From Amphiura filiformis (lineage: Eukaryota; Echinodermata; Ophiuroidea; Amphilepidida; Amphiuridae), in NCBI RefSeq assembly GCF_039555335.1, contig NC_092641.1, positions 30,006,848 to 30,070,847 on the forward strand: DNA of 64,000 nt. Reading direction: 5' to 3'. The position numbers and the translations under genes are program-made. The first letter of the stretch is position 1. Each line of letters begins with the position of its first letter. Positions 1 to 10,606 of this stretch are shown here, piece after piece. The notes under the pieces were generated by a model. The model saw only the letters and a program-made list of their open reading frames with translations. It had not been told where the DNA came from and ran no database searches.

Positions 1-840
1 CATGATGATAGTTTTCTTCATTGAGGTACCGCCTTTTTTTTATACGAGAAATATTTCGGAGTTGATAATTAAGAGTACGGCATAACCCATTTACATGATC
101 TGACATAGACATAGTACTGTCAAAAATGATACCAAGATTACGGACCTTATTAATAGATTTAACGGTAGTTGTACTTACTTTAAGAGTAAGAGCATTAATA
201 GATTTAAGGTTATGAGGTGAGCCTACAACAAAGAACTCTGTTTTCTCCATGTTCAACTTCAACTTAGCATGAGTCATCCAGCACTGAATATCAAGGATGC
301 AGTTCTGAAGCCGATTTATAGCACATATTTGATCCATGGGTTGTTTAGGGTTAAAAGCAGTGTATATGGTAAGAAAGATTGTGCTTACGAATGATCATGC
401 CAAGAGGAAAACTATAAATTGTAAAAGACAATGGTCCCATGACAGATCCTTGAGCCAGCCCACAGTCAAGGGAGACAGCAGCAGAAAAAGTGTCATCGAT
501 GTTGACACGACTGTGTCTGTTAGACATGTATGATTGAAACCACTCTAGGGGTGGTCCAGAAACACCCATAGTGCGAAGTCTGTGAATGAGGGTGGCATGA
601 TCGATGGTGTCAAAAGCTGCGGTGAGGTCTAACATGACCAGCAGCACAACGTTACCCTCATCCAGCTCATGCATAAAATCATTTTTAACTTTAAGCAAAG
701 CCGTTTCTGTGCTGTGCCCTTGCCTGTAGGCCGACTGAAGGGGCTCACTGAGTTTGTTTGATGACAAATAATCTTTATATCTAGCTGCAACAATGTTCTC
801 ATTTGTTGTGCTGTAGCTTTTTGTATCACCGTGATCACCC
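1..840 (-). pseudogene. CR1/Jockey-like LINE reverse transcriptase fragment, YADD lost
   Basis: Non-LTR retrotransposon reverse transcriptase read on the minus strand. Positions 767-351 give RT motifs in order: a palm entry with AYRQGHSTETALLK, the first catalytic-aspartate block LDLTAAFDTIDH, and the LAQGSVMGPL block. The frame then breaks near 360 and resumes in another frame down to position 1 with the thumb-type block INRLQNCILDIQCWM and KTEFFVVGS. The break falls exactly where the YADD box should be: the text runs SYHIH and then out of frame, so roughly 20 bases carrying both catalytic aspartates are missing. It is 5'-truncated near 840 and runs off the left window edge, so its 3' end is unseen. 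Non-functional relic. Confidence 0.85.
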
Positions 841-1270
841 AGGGTGGTCAGGGTTAATAAACATACTTAATTCTTACAATATTTACGTGAAAATAGTTTT
901 TAATTAGTATCCTTGAAAATAAAATCACATTTTGAAAAACCATAAAAACAAAAGGAAAACATTGTATGTATTTGATCGTTAATTGTTTTTGTCGTTTTTT
1001 CTTCGTTGAATATCAGTGCAAGTGTCAAGAGAGGGCTCCAACCATTGCGTTTTGCAATGCTCAAAGAACTAGCTATAGATGGCACTCTATACATACACCT
1101 TTTCAGTTAGGACGCGGGACTACCGATTGTTATTGTTCTGCAAGGCTCACTCAGTCATTTAATAAGGCAATACAAACGATCGAATTTGGTATTCAAATGA
1201 ACAAAATTTTGAGTTACACCTTTTCAGTGTAAACATTTTTTCTCGGCCAAATGAAAAGCAATAATTTTCA
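841..1270. other. no recognised feature
   Basis: AT-rich sequence between the LINE fragment and the inverted-repeat element. Short open frames on both strands have no recognisable domain or coding look. Confidence 0.5.
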
Positions 1271-1274
1271 TTTT

Positions 1275-2700
1275 TTTCAGTAAATGTCAGGAAAAACTGT
1301 AATGCTTGATACTGTATTTTTTTTTTCAAATCTTAGTGTTAAACTTAGTCGTGAAATTCAGTCATTTAGTGTAAGATTTTCGATTTTGATAGGCTTCAAC
1401 TCTGCCCGCGAGCCTTTTTGGATCAATCTTTTAGCTTTTCAAAGTAATATAGTTCGCTAAAGAAGGATTTTTCCCAACTTTCTAACGCACATCACCGTGA
1501 GCGATATATCATAGTTTTGTCAGAATTTCCGTTTTGATTCCATAATTTTTAACTACCAGCTGAAAAATTTTCAAATCCACGCGTGAAATCTTAGGCTAAT
1601 ACTAGCATTGTGGATCTATATCTCTGGGTGCCCGGCCTGGATACAGTGTTGCCAGAACTTCAATATAGCAAAGAAATTACCTAGTGTTTCAATAATGAAG
1701 GTGACTGGGTATAGTGCCTTTTGTTTGTGTTTGTTTGAAATTGCTTAAACCCACCGAAAGTCATAATGAAGCAGCCAAAACAATACAAGGTTAAACATGG
1801 AAGTTTATAACAACCTATTATAATGACCTAAAGGAAAAATCATTTATGGCAACAATGAGCCTTGCATTGTAAGTCATGGTTAAAATGTGTTGAGTACCCA
1901 CCCAACCCCATAGGCCTACATAATATTACATACCGGTACCTTATAATATTTATATAGCACGGCTATAGCTATAGCCTACATTTAGAAAGTAGGTCCTATA
2001 GCGCTAAATTATGACAAATAGGCCTACACAAACCCGAACGCAAGTCTGAAGGGTGTAATGAAAATGCCAACCCGCGATGGGGGGGGTCATTCAAAATTCA
2101 CCTGGAGATAGGAGGGACAGAAAATTAAAATCCCCTCTAATAACACGCGAATTTTTTCTAGGTTTGGACAGTGGATTTTCCCAAGGACCTCATCCTAGGT
2201 AAATAAACAAACAAACAAACAGACAAAATGGTTTTCATAATCATGGAATCCATAGCCCCTATAAATTGAAATTGCAGGCTATCACGGGAGCAAATTTCCA
2301 AAATTCACCTCATTTACCAGAATTGGGGATTTGGGCTACCAAATCGCTGGTCAGGCAATCCTGGTTTTCAATGGAAAAGGGACCTGGTTGACAACAATTG
2401 AATATCGATTATTTCTGCTGGTTGTTCTCGAGATAAAGTACTGAGTTTGACATTTTCGGAGCATGAAGGGAAAAAGGGTAAAATAAAACGGAAATTCTGA
2501 CAAAACTATAATATATAGACCCACACGATGTGCTTTACAGAGGTGGGAAATATCTTTCTTTAGCAAACTATATTAGTTTGAGACGCTAAAAATGAATTCC
2601 GTAAAAAGCTCGCGGGCGAACTAAAGGCCTATAAAAATCAAAAATATCACACTAAAAGACAAAATATGATGCTTGAATTTTAACACCAGGATTTTACATT
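1275..2700. mobile_element. element with ~300 bp imperfect inverted repeats
   Basis: The stretch around 1340-1550 reappears inverted at about 2470-2680. Shared blocks include TAATATAGTTCGCTAAAGAA (left) against the reverse complement of the right arm, GTTTTGTCAGAATTTCCGTT, and a CCCGCGAGC core. Arms are diverged, with small gaps, and enclose about 0.9 kb lacking coding sequence. This layout suggests an old non-autonomous DNA transposon or foldback element; exact ends and target duplication are not clear. Confidence 0.6.
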
Positions 2701-3000
2701 TTTGGCGAGCCTAAAGGGGGGGGCAAGCAATTTTTGGCAAGCCGAGAGGGGAGCAAGCGATTTTTGGCACACATTCATTCAGCGCCTTTTTAATAAAACG
2801 CTCTAAAAAGGCTTAGGAAAACAGTACGGAAACGCTTAAATATGCACATTTTCCTGCTCGCTACGCTCACAACATACATCTAGACCATTTAAGGTTTGCA
2901 AATTGAGATCCCAAAAATTTGGCATGTTCAAAGGGGGGGGGGGGCCAAGCGATTTTTGGCGAGCCATTTGGAAATTTTACCCCCGGGGCTGATAATTATT
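2700..3000. repeat. G-rich dispersed repeat (GGGGGGCAAGCGATTTTTGG family)
   Basis: Repeated phrases of the type GGGCAAGCGATTTTTGGC occur three times here and recur, mostly inverted, at 27.95-28.70 kb. The 2775-2885 part also matches 28200-28330 and 28505-28575, including a GCTCGCTACGCTC-like block. It ends at CCCCGGGGCTGATAATTATTGCACAG, written here only as a description of the end that the 28 kb element shares. Confidence 0.6.
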
Positions 3001-3019
3001 GCACAGCACCTAACTGGAC

Positions 3020-3590
3020 TGAACTGGAATGTTGACACCAGTGATATGGACAGACTGAAGGCCAAATTAAGCCAGTTGGGCTCTGAAACCAAAAACTAAT
3101 AACTCAGTTATCTCAGGGGTCTGTGCACGGACCTATGTGGTTCCTGATATACACGCGGCCCATTGACTCCATAATCCACAAGTATGAGATGGAACTGCAT
3201 ACTTATGCCGAATATACACAAATTTATATATGTGTGTGCCCAACATCTGCTCATGTCGTTGAATGTGCTGTCTTCAAACTTGAACAGTATGTCAAAGTTC
3301 AGGAATGGATGTCAATACATTTCCTGAAGCTTAACGCTGAGAAAACTGAGGTTTTAGTTTTTGGTTTCTTAGCCGAACTGGCTAAATTTGACTTTCCTTC
3401 TGTGCAAATCACTGGCGTCAACATTCCTGTTCAGTCCAACCATGCCATGTTTGATCGCGGTATGATCATGAGTGCTCAAGTCGCTAACATTTCCAAAGCT
3501 GCCAATTACCAACTTAATTTCAGGGAAACTAAAATCTGCTAAAGCTGCCAATTACCAACTTAATTTCAGGGAAAATAAAATCTGAGAAAG
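3020..3590 (+). pseudogene. LINE RT fragment with mutated YADD, inverted and tandem duplications
   Basis: Positions 3123-3542 read as a LINE reverse transcriptase: GPMWFLIYTRPIDSII, then HTYAEYTQIY where the catalytic box YADD has become YAEY, then WMSIHFLKLNAEKTEVLVFG. Both catalytic aspartates are replaced or shifted, so it is dead. About 75 bp (3020-3095) is an inverted copy of 3355-3440 from the same ORF. A unit of about 42 bp is tandemly duplicated at 3497-3582 (AAAGCTGCCAATTACCAACT twice). Flanks give no target-site duplication I can define. Confidence 0.8.
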
Positions 3591-3599
3591 TGTAAGAAT

Positions 3600-4570
3600 C
3601 TTGCGCCCATCAAATGTCTGAAGAATACAACATGGCCGCCGTTACCATTGCAACCGGTGACAAATTTCTTTTGTACTTATGTATACGTTGACCAAAGATG
3701 TGTTTCCTAGTAGGTATACTTAAGAATATCAATTTTGAGTGTTACCCTTCCACTTACCCTATGCATTTTCATGCAAAGACATGTGTAGTAGGGTGAAGTG
3801 AAAAAACAAAACAAAAAATATTCATGTCCCGACAGTCCCAGGAGCCAACATCCCATGGTAAATACGAGCAACTAGTCGACTCCCAGATCCACATGCCACT
3901 ACTACCAACACCCAGGCAGCCGGATAATTATAGGCCCACAGGGCAGAGCTTTAGTGGGCAGAGCTAGTAGTGCAAAAGTCAGGGGTTCGCCCATTCAGAA
4001 TAAAATGCACAAAAACATTTCAAATGTTCAAAAATAAATGAGAAATTAAAGAAAAGAAAATGCACCAATTGGGATAAACCAGATAAAATGAGAAATATGC
4101 TTTTCATAACCTGCTTGAAGTTTTTTGTACTAAGTGGAGGGGACTTTTACAAACAACTGGGAAACAGATCCTCTGTATTCAAAAGTTATTTTACCAGTGG
4201 ATATCCTTATTTTAGGTGGAACAACGTTACCATATTCACTACCTCTTGTTAGGTAGGGGGAATTATCACTGACTTTATGAAAAATATTGCAAAAATACCT
4301 CAGTGATATATTTAGATAAAGCTTGGTTTCTTCTTTTAAAGTCCGTTCCCTTTTTGCGCTCTATTATCTGCAAGGCTGCCTTCGTAATTGCGTGTAAACG
4401 TGCGTCAAAGGCCTTTATCGTGAGAAATCCACAAATGTTTTATTATCTGGCGCCTATTCCAAACTAAACAATACGATCATATTTTGAGCAACAGATCGAT
4501 GGTCGTGATAAAGTTACTCGTGTAAATATTCTTTATCTTCAGTTCATAAATAGGACATCAACCGTGGGTA
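3600..4570. other. no recognised feature
   Basis: AT-rich intergenic sequence without a coding-like frame, tRNA signature or clear repeat relation to the rest of the window. Confidence 0.4.
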
Positions 4571-4803
4571 TACACAGCAAACACAAAAACGTTTTAAATA
4601 AGTTATATTTTGGGTTTTGGTTTAGGTAAAAACGTTTTAATAACATTAAAATGTCGGGTTATATAAAGGTCATGAAAACGTTTTAAAACATTTTGTTTGA
4701 AAACACACTACAACAATATTTTTTTAAATGTGTTCAAAATTGTATTGTAAACTATTTTTGGAAACATTTTTTGCCAAATATTCTGTCAACACTTAAATAA
4801 CAT

Positions 4804-5969
4804 TGTTACGAGTCGTACTTGACTCAAGGCCAAAATCACCTTTTACCCGAACTCACACGAATGCACAACACAAATACACTGTTCGTTTAAGCTAACAAAA
4901 TCTAAGTCTTTAATTGAAAGCAAGTTTCGTTTGGTACAATATAATGACTACAAATGCACATATACATTAATCAAATATAATCACTCTTTATCTATTTTGT
5001 ACTTAGCCAGCATTCTTCTTCTTGGTGATCATAAAGTTCTTGTAATGTTCTGGACGACTGATGTAATATATCCCTATTCACTTGTCCTGCGACAATCAGC
5101 GAAGTCCTTTGTACACTTGCATTGATAACTCCTTGCGTATAAAATCCTTACACGAAAATGGTGTTCTCCAAACACGTTTACAACTCCTTGCACAATTCTC
5201 CTATACTAAACTCCTTGTGCCGTCCTCCTATGCTAAACTCCTTGCGCCGTTCTCCTATGCTAAACTCCTTGCGCCGTTCTCCTATTTTTAACTCCTTGCG
5301 CTGCTTTCTCCAAACTCCTGGGTGGTATTTCCACCTTTCACACAATATCTTCAGGAAGCAGGACTGCGATGCAGTTGTCCCCACTTATTTTGACAGTTGC
5401 GTTGAATCAAAATACCAGACTTCAGCAAGTCGACAGAAGAATATATTTCCTTTCTTGGAAGAATAACGTTCTTTGACGTATTCTAGATCTTCTCCGACAA
5501 CACTGGTAAATAGTAGTACTTTGACTACATAAAATATTTCTGGTTTGTAATTTCCTTTCTTTCAAGGAATTGGACTGTAAGCATAGCCCAGATCAACACT
5601 ATCAACTGTGACAATAATTGTGTTTACATTTCTTATATATCAAGCATGGGAAAAACCCCATTCTATTATGGGCCATTTACTACCTTCACATTATGCTCAA
5701 TCTGGGAAATTCCAAAGTCTTAATTATAACATTAACCTTTCACATGACATCACTTCCTGAGGGGAAATCCCATTACATCACTTCCTGAGGGAATCCCATA
5801 TATGATGTCATCTCTTTACAATCTGAAGGGGTTTCCAAATATTCCAAATTAGATATGATTCAACTTGTTTTGCTCAATTTGAGAGGGGAATTCCCCTAAA
5901 ATGTCATCACTCATGTAACTTTGTAAACAAAGATAAATCATCAAATTAAATTACTCAGGGCACATCACA
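4804..5969. mobile_element. solo-LTR-like insertion
   Basis: The inserted segment starts TGTTACGAGTC and ends CATCACA, giving the TG...CA termini typical of long terminal repeats. It is flanked by ACAT on both sides (4-6 bp depending on how the ends are read). The related uninterrupted repeat at 38240-38280 (inverted) supplies the empty site, confirming an insertion of about 1.17 kb. No gag or pol sequence is present. It contains the 27 bp minisatellite at 5180-5300 and a short duplicated block at 5745-5800. Orientation is not determined. Confidence 0.55.
5180..5300. repeat. 27 bp minisatellite, 4-5 copies
   Basis: Tandem unit CTCCTTGCGCCGTTCTCCTA plus TGCTAAA (27 bp, a multiple of three, so all frames stay open and mimic a repeated peptide). 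Copies become diverged at both ends. It is not a real coding repeat. Confidence 0.8.
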
Positions 5970-6429
5970 ACATTATGTTAAAATATTCGCACCCAGCAAA
6001 CACAGAAATATTCTTAAAATGTTTTTTCAAAAACGTTTTAATAACATTAAACTTTTGGGTCATATAAAGGTCATGAAAACGTTTTTAAAACGTTATTGCA
6101 AATATTTTGGGCAAACATGTTTCGCAAAATATTTTTGTTCTGTTTAGAATCATGTTTTGTATCAAGTTTTCAAAAATGTTTTTGGAATGTTATTAAAACG
6201 TTAGTATTCCCTTTATATAACCCGACATTTAAACATTTTATGTAAAACATTTTTTGTTTGCTGAGCAGTAGATTGTCAAAAAATGTTTTTTAATGTTATT
6301 GAAATTTTTTTATCCTTAATATACCCTTTATATAACCCGACATTTAAACGTTTTCTGACAACCTTTTATAACCGTTTGCGAATGATGTCGAAAACGTTTT
6401 GTGTTTGCTGGGTAGTTTACGAATATGAT

Positions 6430-6720
6430 TATTTACTTCTCACTTAAATGAGTATTTCGTGATCCTAACATCCTCTTTTTATGTCAATTTTCAGTAGATA
6501 GCCTGTCCACGAAAAAATCCTATTCCTAAAAATTCAGTTGATTCCGATTTTGCGTTTGTAGATATGCATGATTATGTGTATTACACTGTACTGCTCCATC
6601 TATAGGCCACTGTTGTAATTTCGTTCTGGTATACCAGAACGTAATTTAAATTTGACGGTTTCCAATGGTATCAAAATCTCAACTTTTATTGAGAAAAGTG
6701 GGGGATGAGGCTGTGGATCA
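6430..6720. repeat. dispersed repeat, copy 1 (pair with 23590-23790)
   Basis: Shares GAGTATTTCGTGATCCTAAC, CCACGAAAAAA, TTCAGTTGATTC and a TACCAGAACGTAATT block, in the same order and orientation, with 23590-23790. Unclassified dispersed family. Confidence 0.75.
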
Positions 6721-6724
6721 CGAA

Positions 6725-7325
6725 ATACCCTTTTAAGAAAAATAAAGATAATAAAAATAATTAATAATAGTAATAAAAGTACTCATAAAACCTGGGTCAA
6801 TATTCAAATTTGGCATATCTCGAAGAGGGTATGACCCACTGAGTGGTGTCAAATGAAAGAGAAAAAGGTAAAGAATATAATATTACAAATAATTTCCATC
6901 CGTGATTGGTTTTTGTCAAAACCTCAAGCAATTAGTGTTCCCTTCATCCAATCAGAATTTTTTTTATATATCGAACGAAAGCTAACACTTCCCCCTTGAA
7001 ACACTTTTTTTCACTAAGGTCAACAGATAACGCAATTCAATGTTTATAGCAAGGCGAATATGGTGAATCTGTTGAAAACGACCTTTCCAAGCACGATTTT
7101 TGGCCAAAATGTAGATTTGAAAAGTCAAAACCGCAAGTATTCCTTACAATATTTTTCACATTTTATGTCATTAAATGAAAGAGCACACTTATAAAATTAT
7201 TGTCCATATATATACTAGCGTCATTAGAATGAGCAATGGCCAATTCTCTTTAAATTGTAAAACCTGTGTACAAATTTTGTATTCAATGAACTATGACTTT
7301 GCCAAAGAGCGCTTACAATCTGGCC
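6725..7325. other. no recognised feature
   Basis: AT-rich sequence without domain-like frames; only simple A-rich microsatellite-like text near 6740-6780. Confidence 0.4.
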
Positions 7326-7329
7326 GGGA

Positions 7330-8290
7330 ATATATGTTAGTTTGTCCATAGTACCTTTCCAAGTAAACAATGTTAGTTTGTCAATACTACCTCTCCACGA
7401 CGTAGCCAAGACAATAATTTTTGTTTGTCCACACTACCTCTGACGCAGAAAATATGTTAGTTTGTCCATAGTACCTTTCCAAGGAAACAAATGTTAGTTT
7501 GTCTATTATTACTGTATACCTCTCCACGACGTTGCCAAGAAAATAATGTATGTTTGCCAACACCTCTCGAAGACGTAGTAGCCATGGAACAAATGTTTGT
7601 TTGTCAACACTACCTCCCCTAGATGTAACCAAGAACAATGTTACCGTAGTTTATAGCCATACACATTTTTTGTCCACACTACCTCTCCAGGATGCGGCCA
7701 AGGAAACAATGTTTGCACACAACCGCTCTACGACGCATTGTTTGTCCAAGACATAGCTAAGACAAAATATAATATTTGTCCTCACTATTTCTCCAAGACA
7801 TAGCCAAGGAAGCAGGTGTTTGTAGCAAAGAAAGTGTCAGTTTGTCCACACTATCTCTCCAAAACGTAGCCGAGGTAATTTTTAGTTTGTCCACACTACC
7901 TGTCAAAAACGTATCCAAGGCAACAGTGATTTTTGTCTACAGTACCTCTGCAAGAAATAGCCATGGACACAATGTCTATTTTTCCACACTACTTCTCCTA
8001 GATGTAGGCGATGATAAATGTTAGTTAGTCCACACTGCCTCTCTACGAATGTAGGAAACAATATTAGTATGTCCACTCCACACTTTCTGAGACATAGCCA
8101 TGGAAACAATGTTTGTTTGTCAACATTGCCTCTTTCAAACATAGCTAAGAAAGGATTGTTTTTGTAAACACTATACCGCTCTAAGACGTAGCCAAAATGT
8201 TTGTTTGTCCTCACTACCTTTCCAAGACGTAGCTAATACCGACATTTTTGTTTGCCCACACTACTTCTGCAAGCAAAATATGTTAGGTGA
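7330..8290. repeat. ~47 bp minisatellite array, about 20 diverged units
   Basis: Units resemble GTTTGTCCACACTACCTCTC followed by CAAGACGTAGCCAAGGAAACAATGTTA. Spacing is about 45-50 bp, with many substitutions and small indels. The array resumes at 9880-10060 on the far side of a nested insertion, so it was one array before that insertion. Open frames across it are repeat artefacts. Confidence 0.85.
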
Positions 8291-8307
8291 TGGCACACTA
8301 CCTTGAC

Positions 8308-8310
<3 letters not shown>

Positions 8311-8401
<91 letters not shown>
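8311..8401. repeat. (ATA)n microsatellite
   Basis: About 30 uninterrupted ATA/AAT triplets; forms the tail of the retroposed element. Confidence 0.95.
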
Positions 8402-8403
<2 letters not shown>

Positions 8404-8481
8404 GGCTGTTATATAGCGCCCTTAATACAGAGGCTCTCAAGGCGCTTAAGGGTAGACGAGGTATTAATGGTCGACAGTCAA

Positions 8482-8946
8482 GATTAATAGGACAATTTTC
8501 ACAGGAAAATTTTCTGGACACGTGACACCCATGGGCGCAGACATATTAGCATTTTGGAATGTGACCCCGAGCACAGCGGGTGGTCTTCCAAAGTATTTGA
8601 ATAGGCAGAATTTCTTCTTGGATGCAAAATAAGTTACTTGTCGGAAGTTAATAATGTTATAACAAGAGTTTCCGTAGATAAATATTTTTTCCGTAGGTAA
8701 ATATTTTTGAAATTACGTTTTGATGATATTGTGAAGAAATTAAGATCACATAATATTCAATAATTTTGCAATGCATGAATTTCTATCGAAACTGCGGCCA
8801 AAAATACTATTCCAATTAAAAATAACTAAGACTTGAATAGCGAGGTCACCGCCTGGGGTCAGGGATCAGGCTCGAGGTTACACTCACATTGATACGCATT
8901 GGTCACGTGTCCAGAAAATTTTCCCGTGAAAATTTACCTATTAATC
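8482..8946. mobile_element. nested element with ~45 bp terminal inverted repeats
   Basis: Ends GATTAATAGGACAATTTTCA... and the inverted ...AATTTACCTATTAATC share a core GAAAATTTTCTGGACACGTG. It interrupts the host repeat between blocks that are adjacent in the copy at 39600-39640. About 465 bp, non-coding. Confidence 0.7.
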
Positions 8947-9047
8947 GAAGCAACCTAAAAATCAATTTTCATTATCTAGATCAATATATTATTGAAAATT
9001 AACACCTTCATTCTACAAATCGTATACTTTGCAAACTTGCTTAATTT

Positions 9048-9521
9048 CACGGTTGTTTGATGCATATAGAATTGGCTTCATTATTAACTAAATGCAAACT
9101 ATAGAAGGCGCTATTTATCCTAAGTCATGTTTCTTTATTTGCAAGGGGTATGTGATTAATACTGCCATTAAAACAGCTGGAATAGGTGAAACAAGCAACA
9201 AGGAAATTTTATAAACATATTTCATCAAAAAAAAACCAAAAAAAAAGAATTATCTGTATTAAAAGCTTGAAAGAGTAATTTCCAGTAACTAAATAACGCC
9301 ACGAATTTTGTCATTAATACATACATTTTATATCCGAAAAAGCTATAAAAATGCTATAAAAGTGAATAATTTTATAAAAGAGGGGAAATCAAAGTTGAGA
9401 ATGACTCAAAAGCATCTGCATACATTAGCATGATATCACATTTAGCTGTTTAAGCCTACACTTGGGTTGCACATGATGTTTTGTTTGAAAAATTAATAAA
9501 TGATTCCGTCAAACAACCGTG
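9048..9521. mobile_element. 474 bp MITE with CACGGTTGTTTGA inverted repeats
   Basis: Starts CACGGTTGTTTGA, ends TCAAACAACCGTG (13 bp perfect inverted repeat) and is flanked by ATTT on both sides (9044-9047 and 9522-9525). The copy at 39480-39510 shows the empty site in which these flanks are contiguous with one ATTT. Non-coding. Confidence 0.85.
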
Positions 9522-9879
9522 ATTTATTGTTGTTAATGAGTTATGTACGTTTTACAAAAGTGTTGTTGAATCAGCCCTCTTTACAACGTAACTCAAGAAC
9601 CGCAGCACCTATAAAATTATATCTGTGATATTTTAATTCTTCTACACGCTCGCTATGAATTGAGCAATGCAGTTTTTGACAAAGCTCATTACCATTCGTA
9701 AGATGCTGTGAACTACCAAATCACAACAGTTTAAAATAATTAATAACCTAACAAACTAAAAACCAAAGTACAGCATAAAAATACCAGAATACTTAAACCT
9801 ACAATTTACAGTCAAATCTTAGATTAAAACTACAGTTTGATTTAAAAACTAATATTATACACGTAGTCAGGAATCGAGG

Positions 9880-10060
9880 AAACAATGTTAGTTTGCCAAA
9901 CACTACCTCTTCATGATGTAGCCCAAGAAAAAATATTATTTTGTTAGTCCACACTACTAGGCAAGAAAATCTGTTTGTTTGCCCCCCGGATTGTCCGCAC
10001 TAGTTCTTCAAATCGTATAGCCAATCGAAAAAGTCCACACCTCTCCAAGACTGTAGGGTG
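9880..10060. repeat. right remnant of the 47 bp minisatellite
   Basis: Three to four diverged units of the array at 7330-8290, with the same GTTAGTTTGCC...CACTACCTCTTC phrases. Confidence 0.8.
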
Positions 10061-10606
10061 GGATTTACAAAACAATTACCAAAAACAATGCCAAATGTTG
10101 GTGCGAATTGGGATGTTTTACTTCTGTAGAAGTCAAAGGCCTATTCAGTGATTTTGCTCATCCCAGGATCGAAAAATCATCAAAATCATTAGAATCACTT
10201 TTGCTGGGCTCACTGAATAAGCCTTTAAGTGTGAACATTTGTTATAAACCTTTACGATAAGTAAACACTTTTTTCTGATGCGGGTGTTAACGTGCAAACA
10301 ACTTTTTAAAACTTTTAGATACAAAAAACATAAATCAGTAATTATTGAACATTCCAACCCGAAAGATTCACTTTGACTGATATTTATACTAGGTTTTTTA
10401 CCAACGTAAGCGGACTTTCTTACCCAACCCCCACAAAAGGACTAAATAGGGCGTCGCACCTTTAGGGTGTTCCCTTAATATTAGCTATGTAATGCCCAAA
10501 TGTTACACGTAATGAAAGTTTAACTAACCATTTTATTCAAGGAGTTAAAGATAAATACGACTCGGGTGTTATAAAAGGTGGTCAAAGTGCAAAATCTGGT
10601 TTTATA

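Larger units (their letters stand above)
4576..6413. repeat. AACGTTTT-family dispersed repeat, interrupted
   Basis: Left part 4576-4803 begins CAGCAAACACAAAAACGTTT and the right part 5970-6413 ends TTTTGTGTTTGCTGGGT. Internal hallmark phrases are AATGTCGGGTTATATAAAGG and runs of AAAACGTTTTAATAACATT. The same family recurs at 37808-38498, 40939-41251, 53583-53760, 54105-54262 and 54690-55228. Terminal CCCAGCAAACAC/GTGTTTGCTGGG are inverted repeats, so this is a non-autonomous DNA transposon-type family. This copy is split by the LTR-like insertion at 4804-5969. Confidence 0.75.
8311..9866 (-). mobile_element. retroposed repeat with (ATT)n tail, inserted in the minisatellite
   Basis: Read on the minus strand the element ends in a SINE-like 3' module (GCGCCTTGAGAG..., AGGGCGCTATATAAC) followed by (ATT)n at 8311-8401. 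It is flanked by ACGTA-type duplications (8306-8310 and 9867-9871) and lies inside the minisatellite. Its body (8947-9047 plus 9522-9750) matches 39270-39640 and 55260-55400/56199-56385. Two further elements are nested in it, at about 8482-8946 and 9048-9521. The GCGC...CTTTATAAA tail also closes the tRNA-headed SINE at 61.56-61.96 kb. Whether the whole element is a SINE or a truncated LINE is unresolved. Confidence 0.6.

Noticed and set aside
5082-5466. Repeat-peptide frames (LLAPFSYAK-like)
   Set aside because: Product of a 27 bp minisatellite whose length is a multiple of three, inside an LTR-like insertion.
7387-8214. Overlapping minus and plus frames of 80-100 codons
   Set aside because: Created by the 47 bp minisatellite; no conserved peptide across units.
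7330-8290. CRISPR-like array (regular repeats with spacers)
   Set aside because: Units are diverged and contiguous without unique spacers, in a eukaryotic context.
8261-8521. Frames encoding poly-Ile or poly-Leu
   Set aside because: Translation of the (ATA)n microsatellite on either strand.
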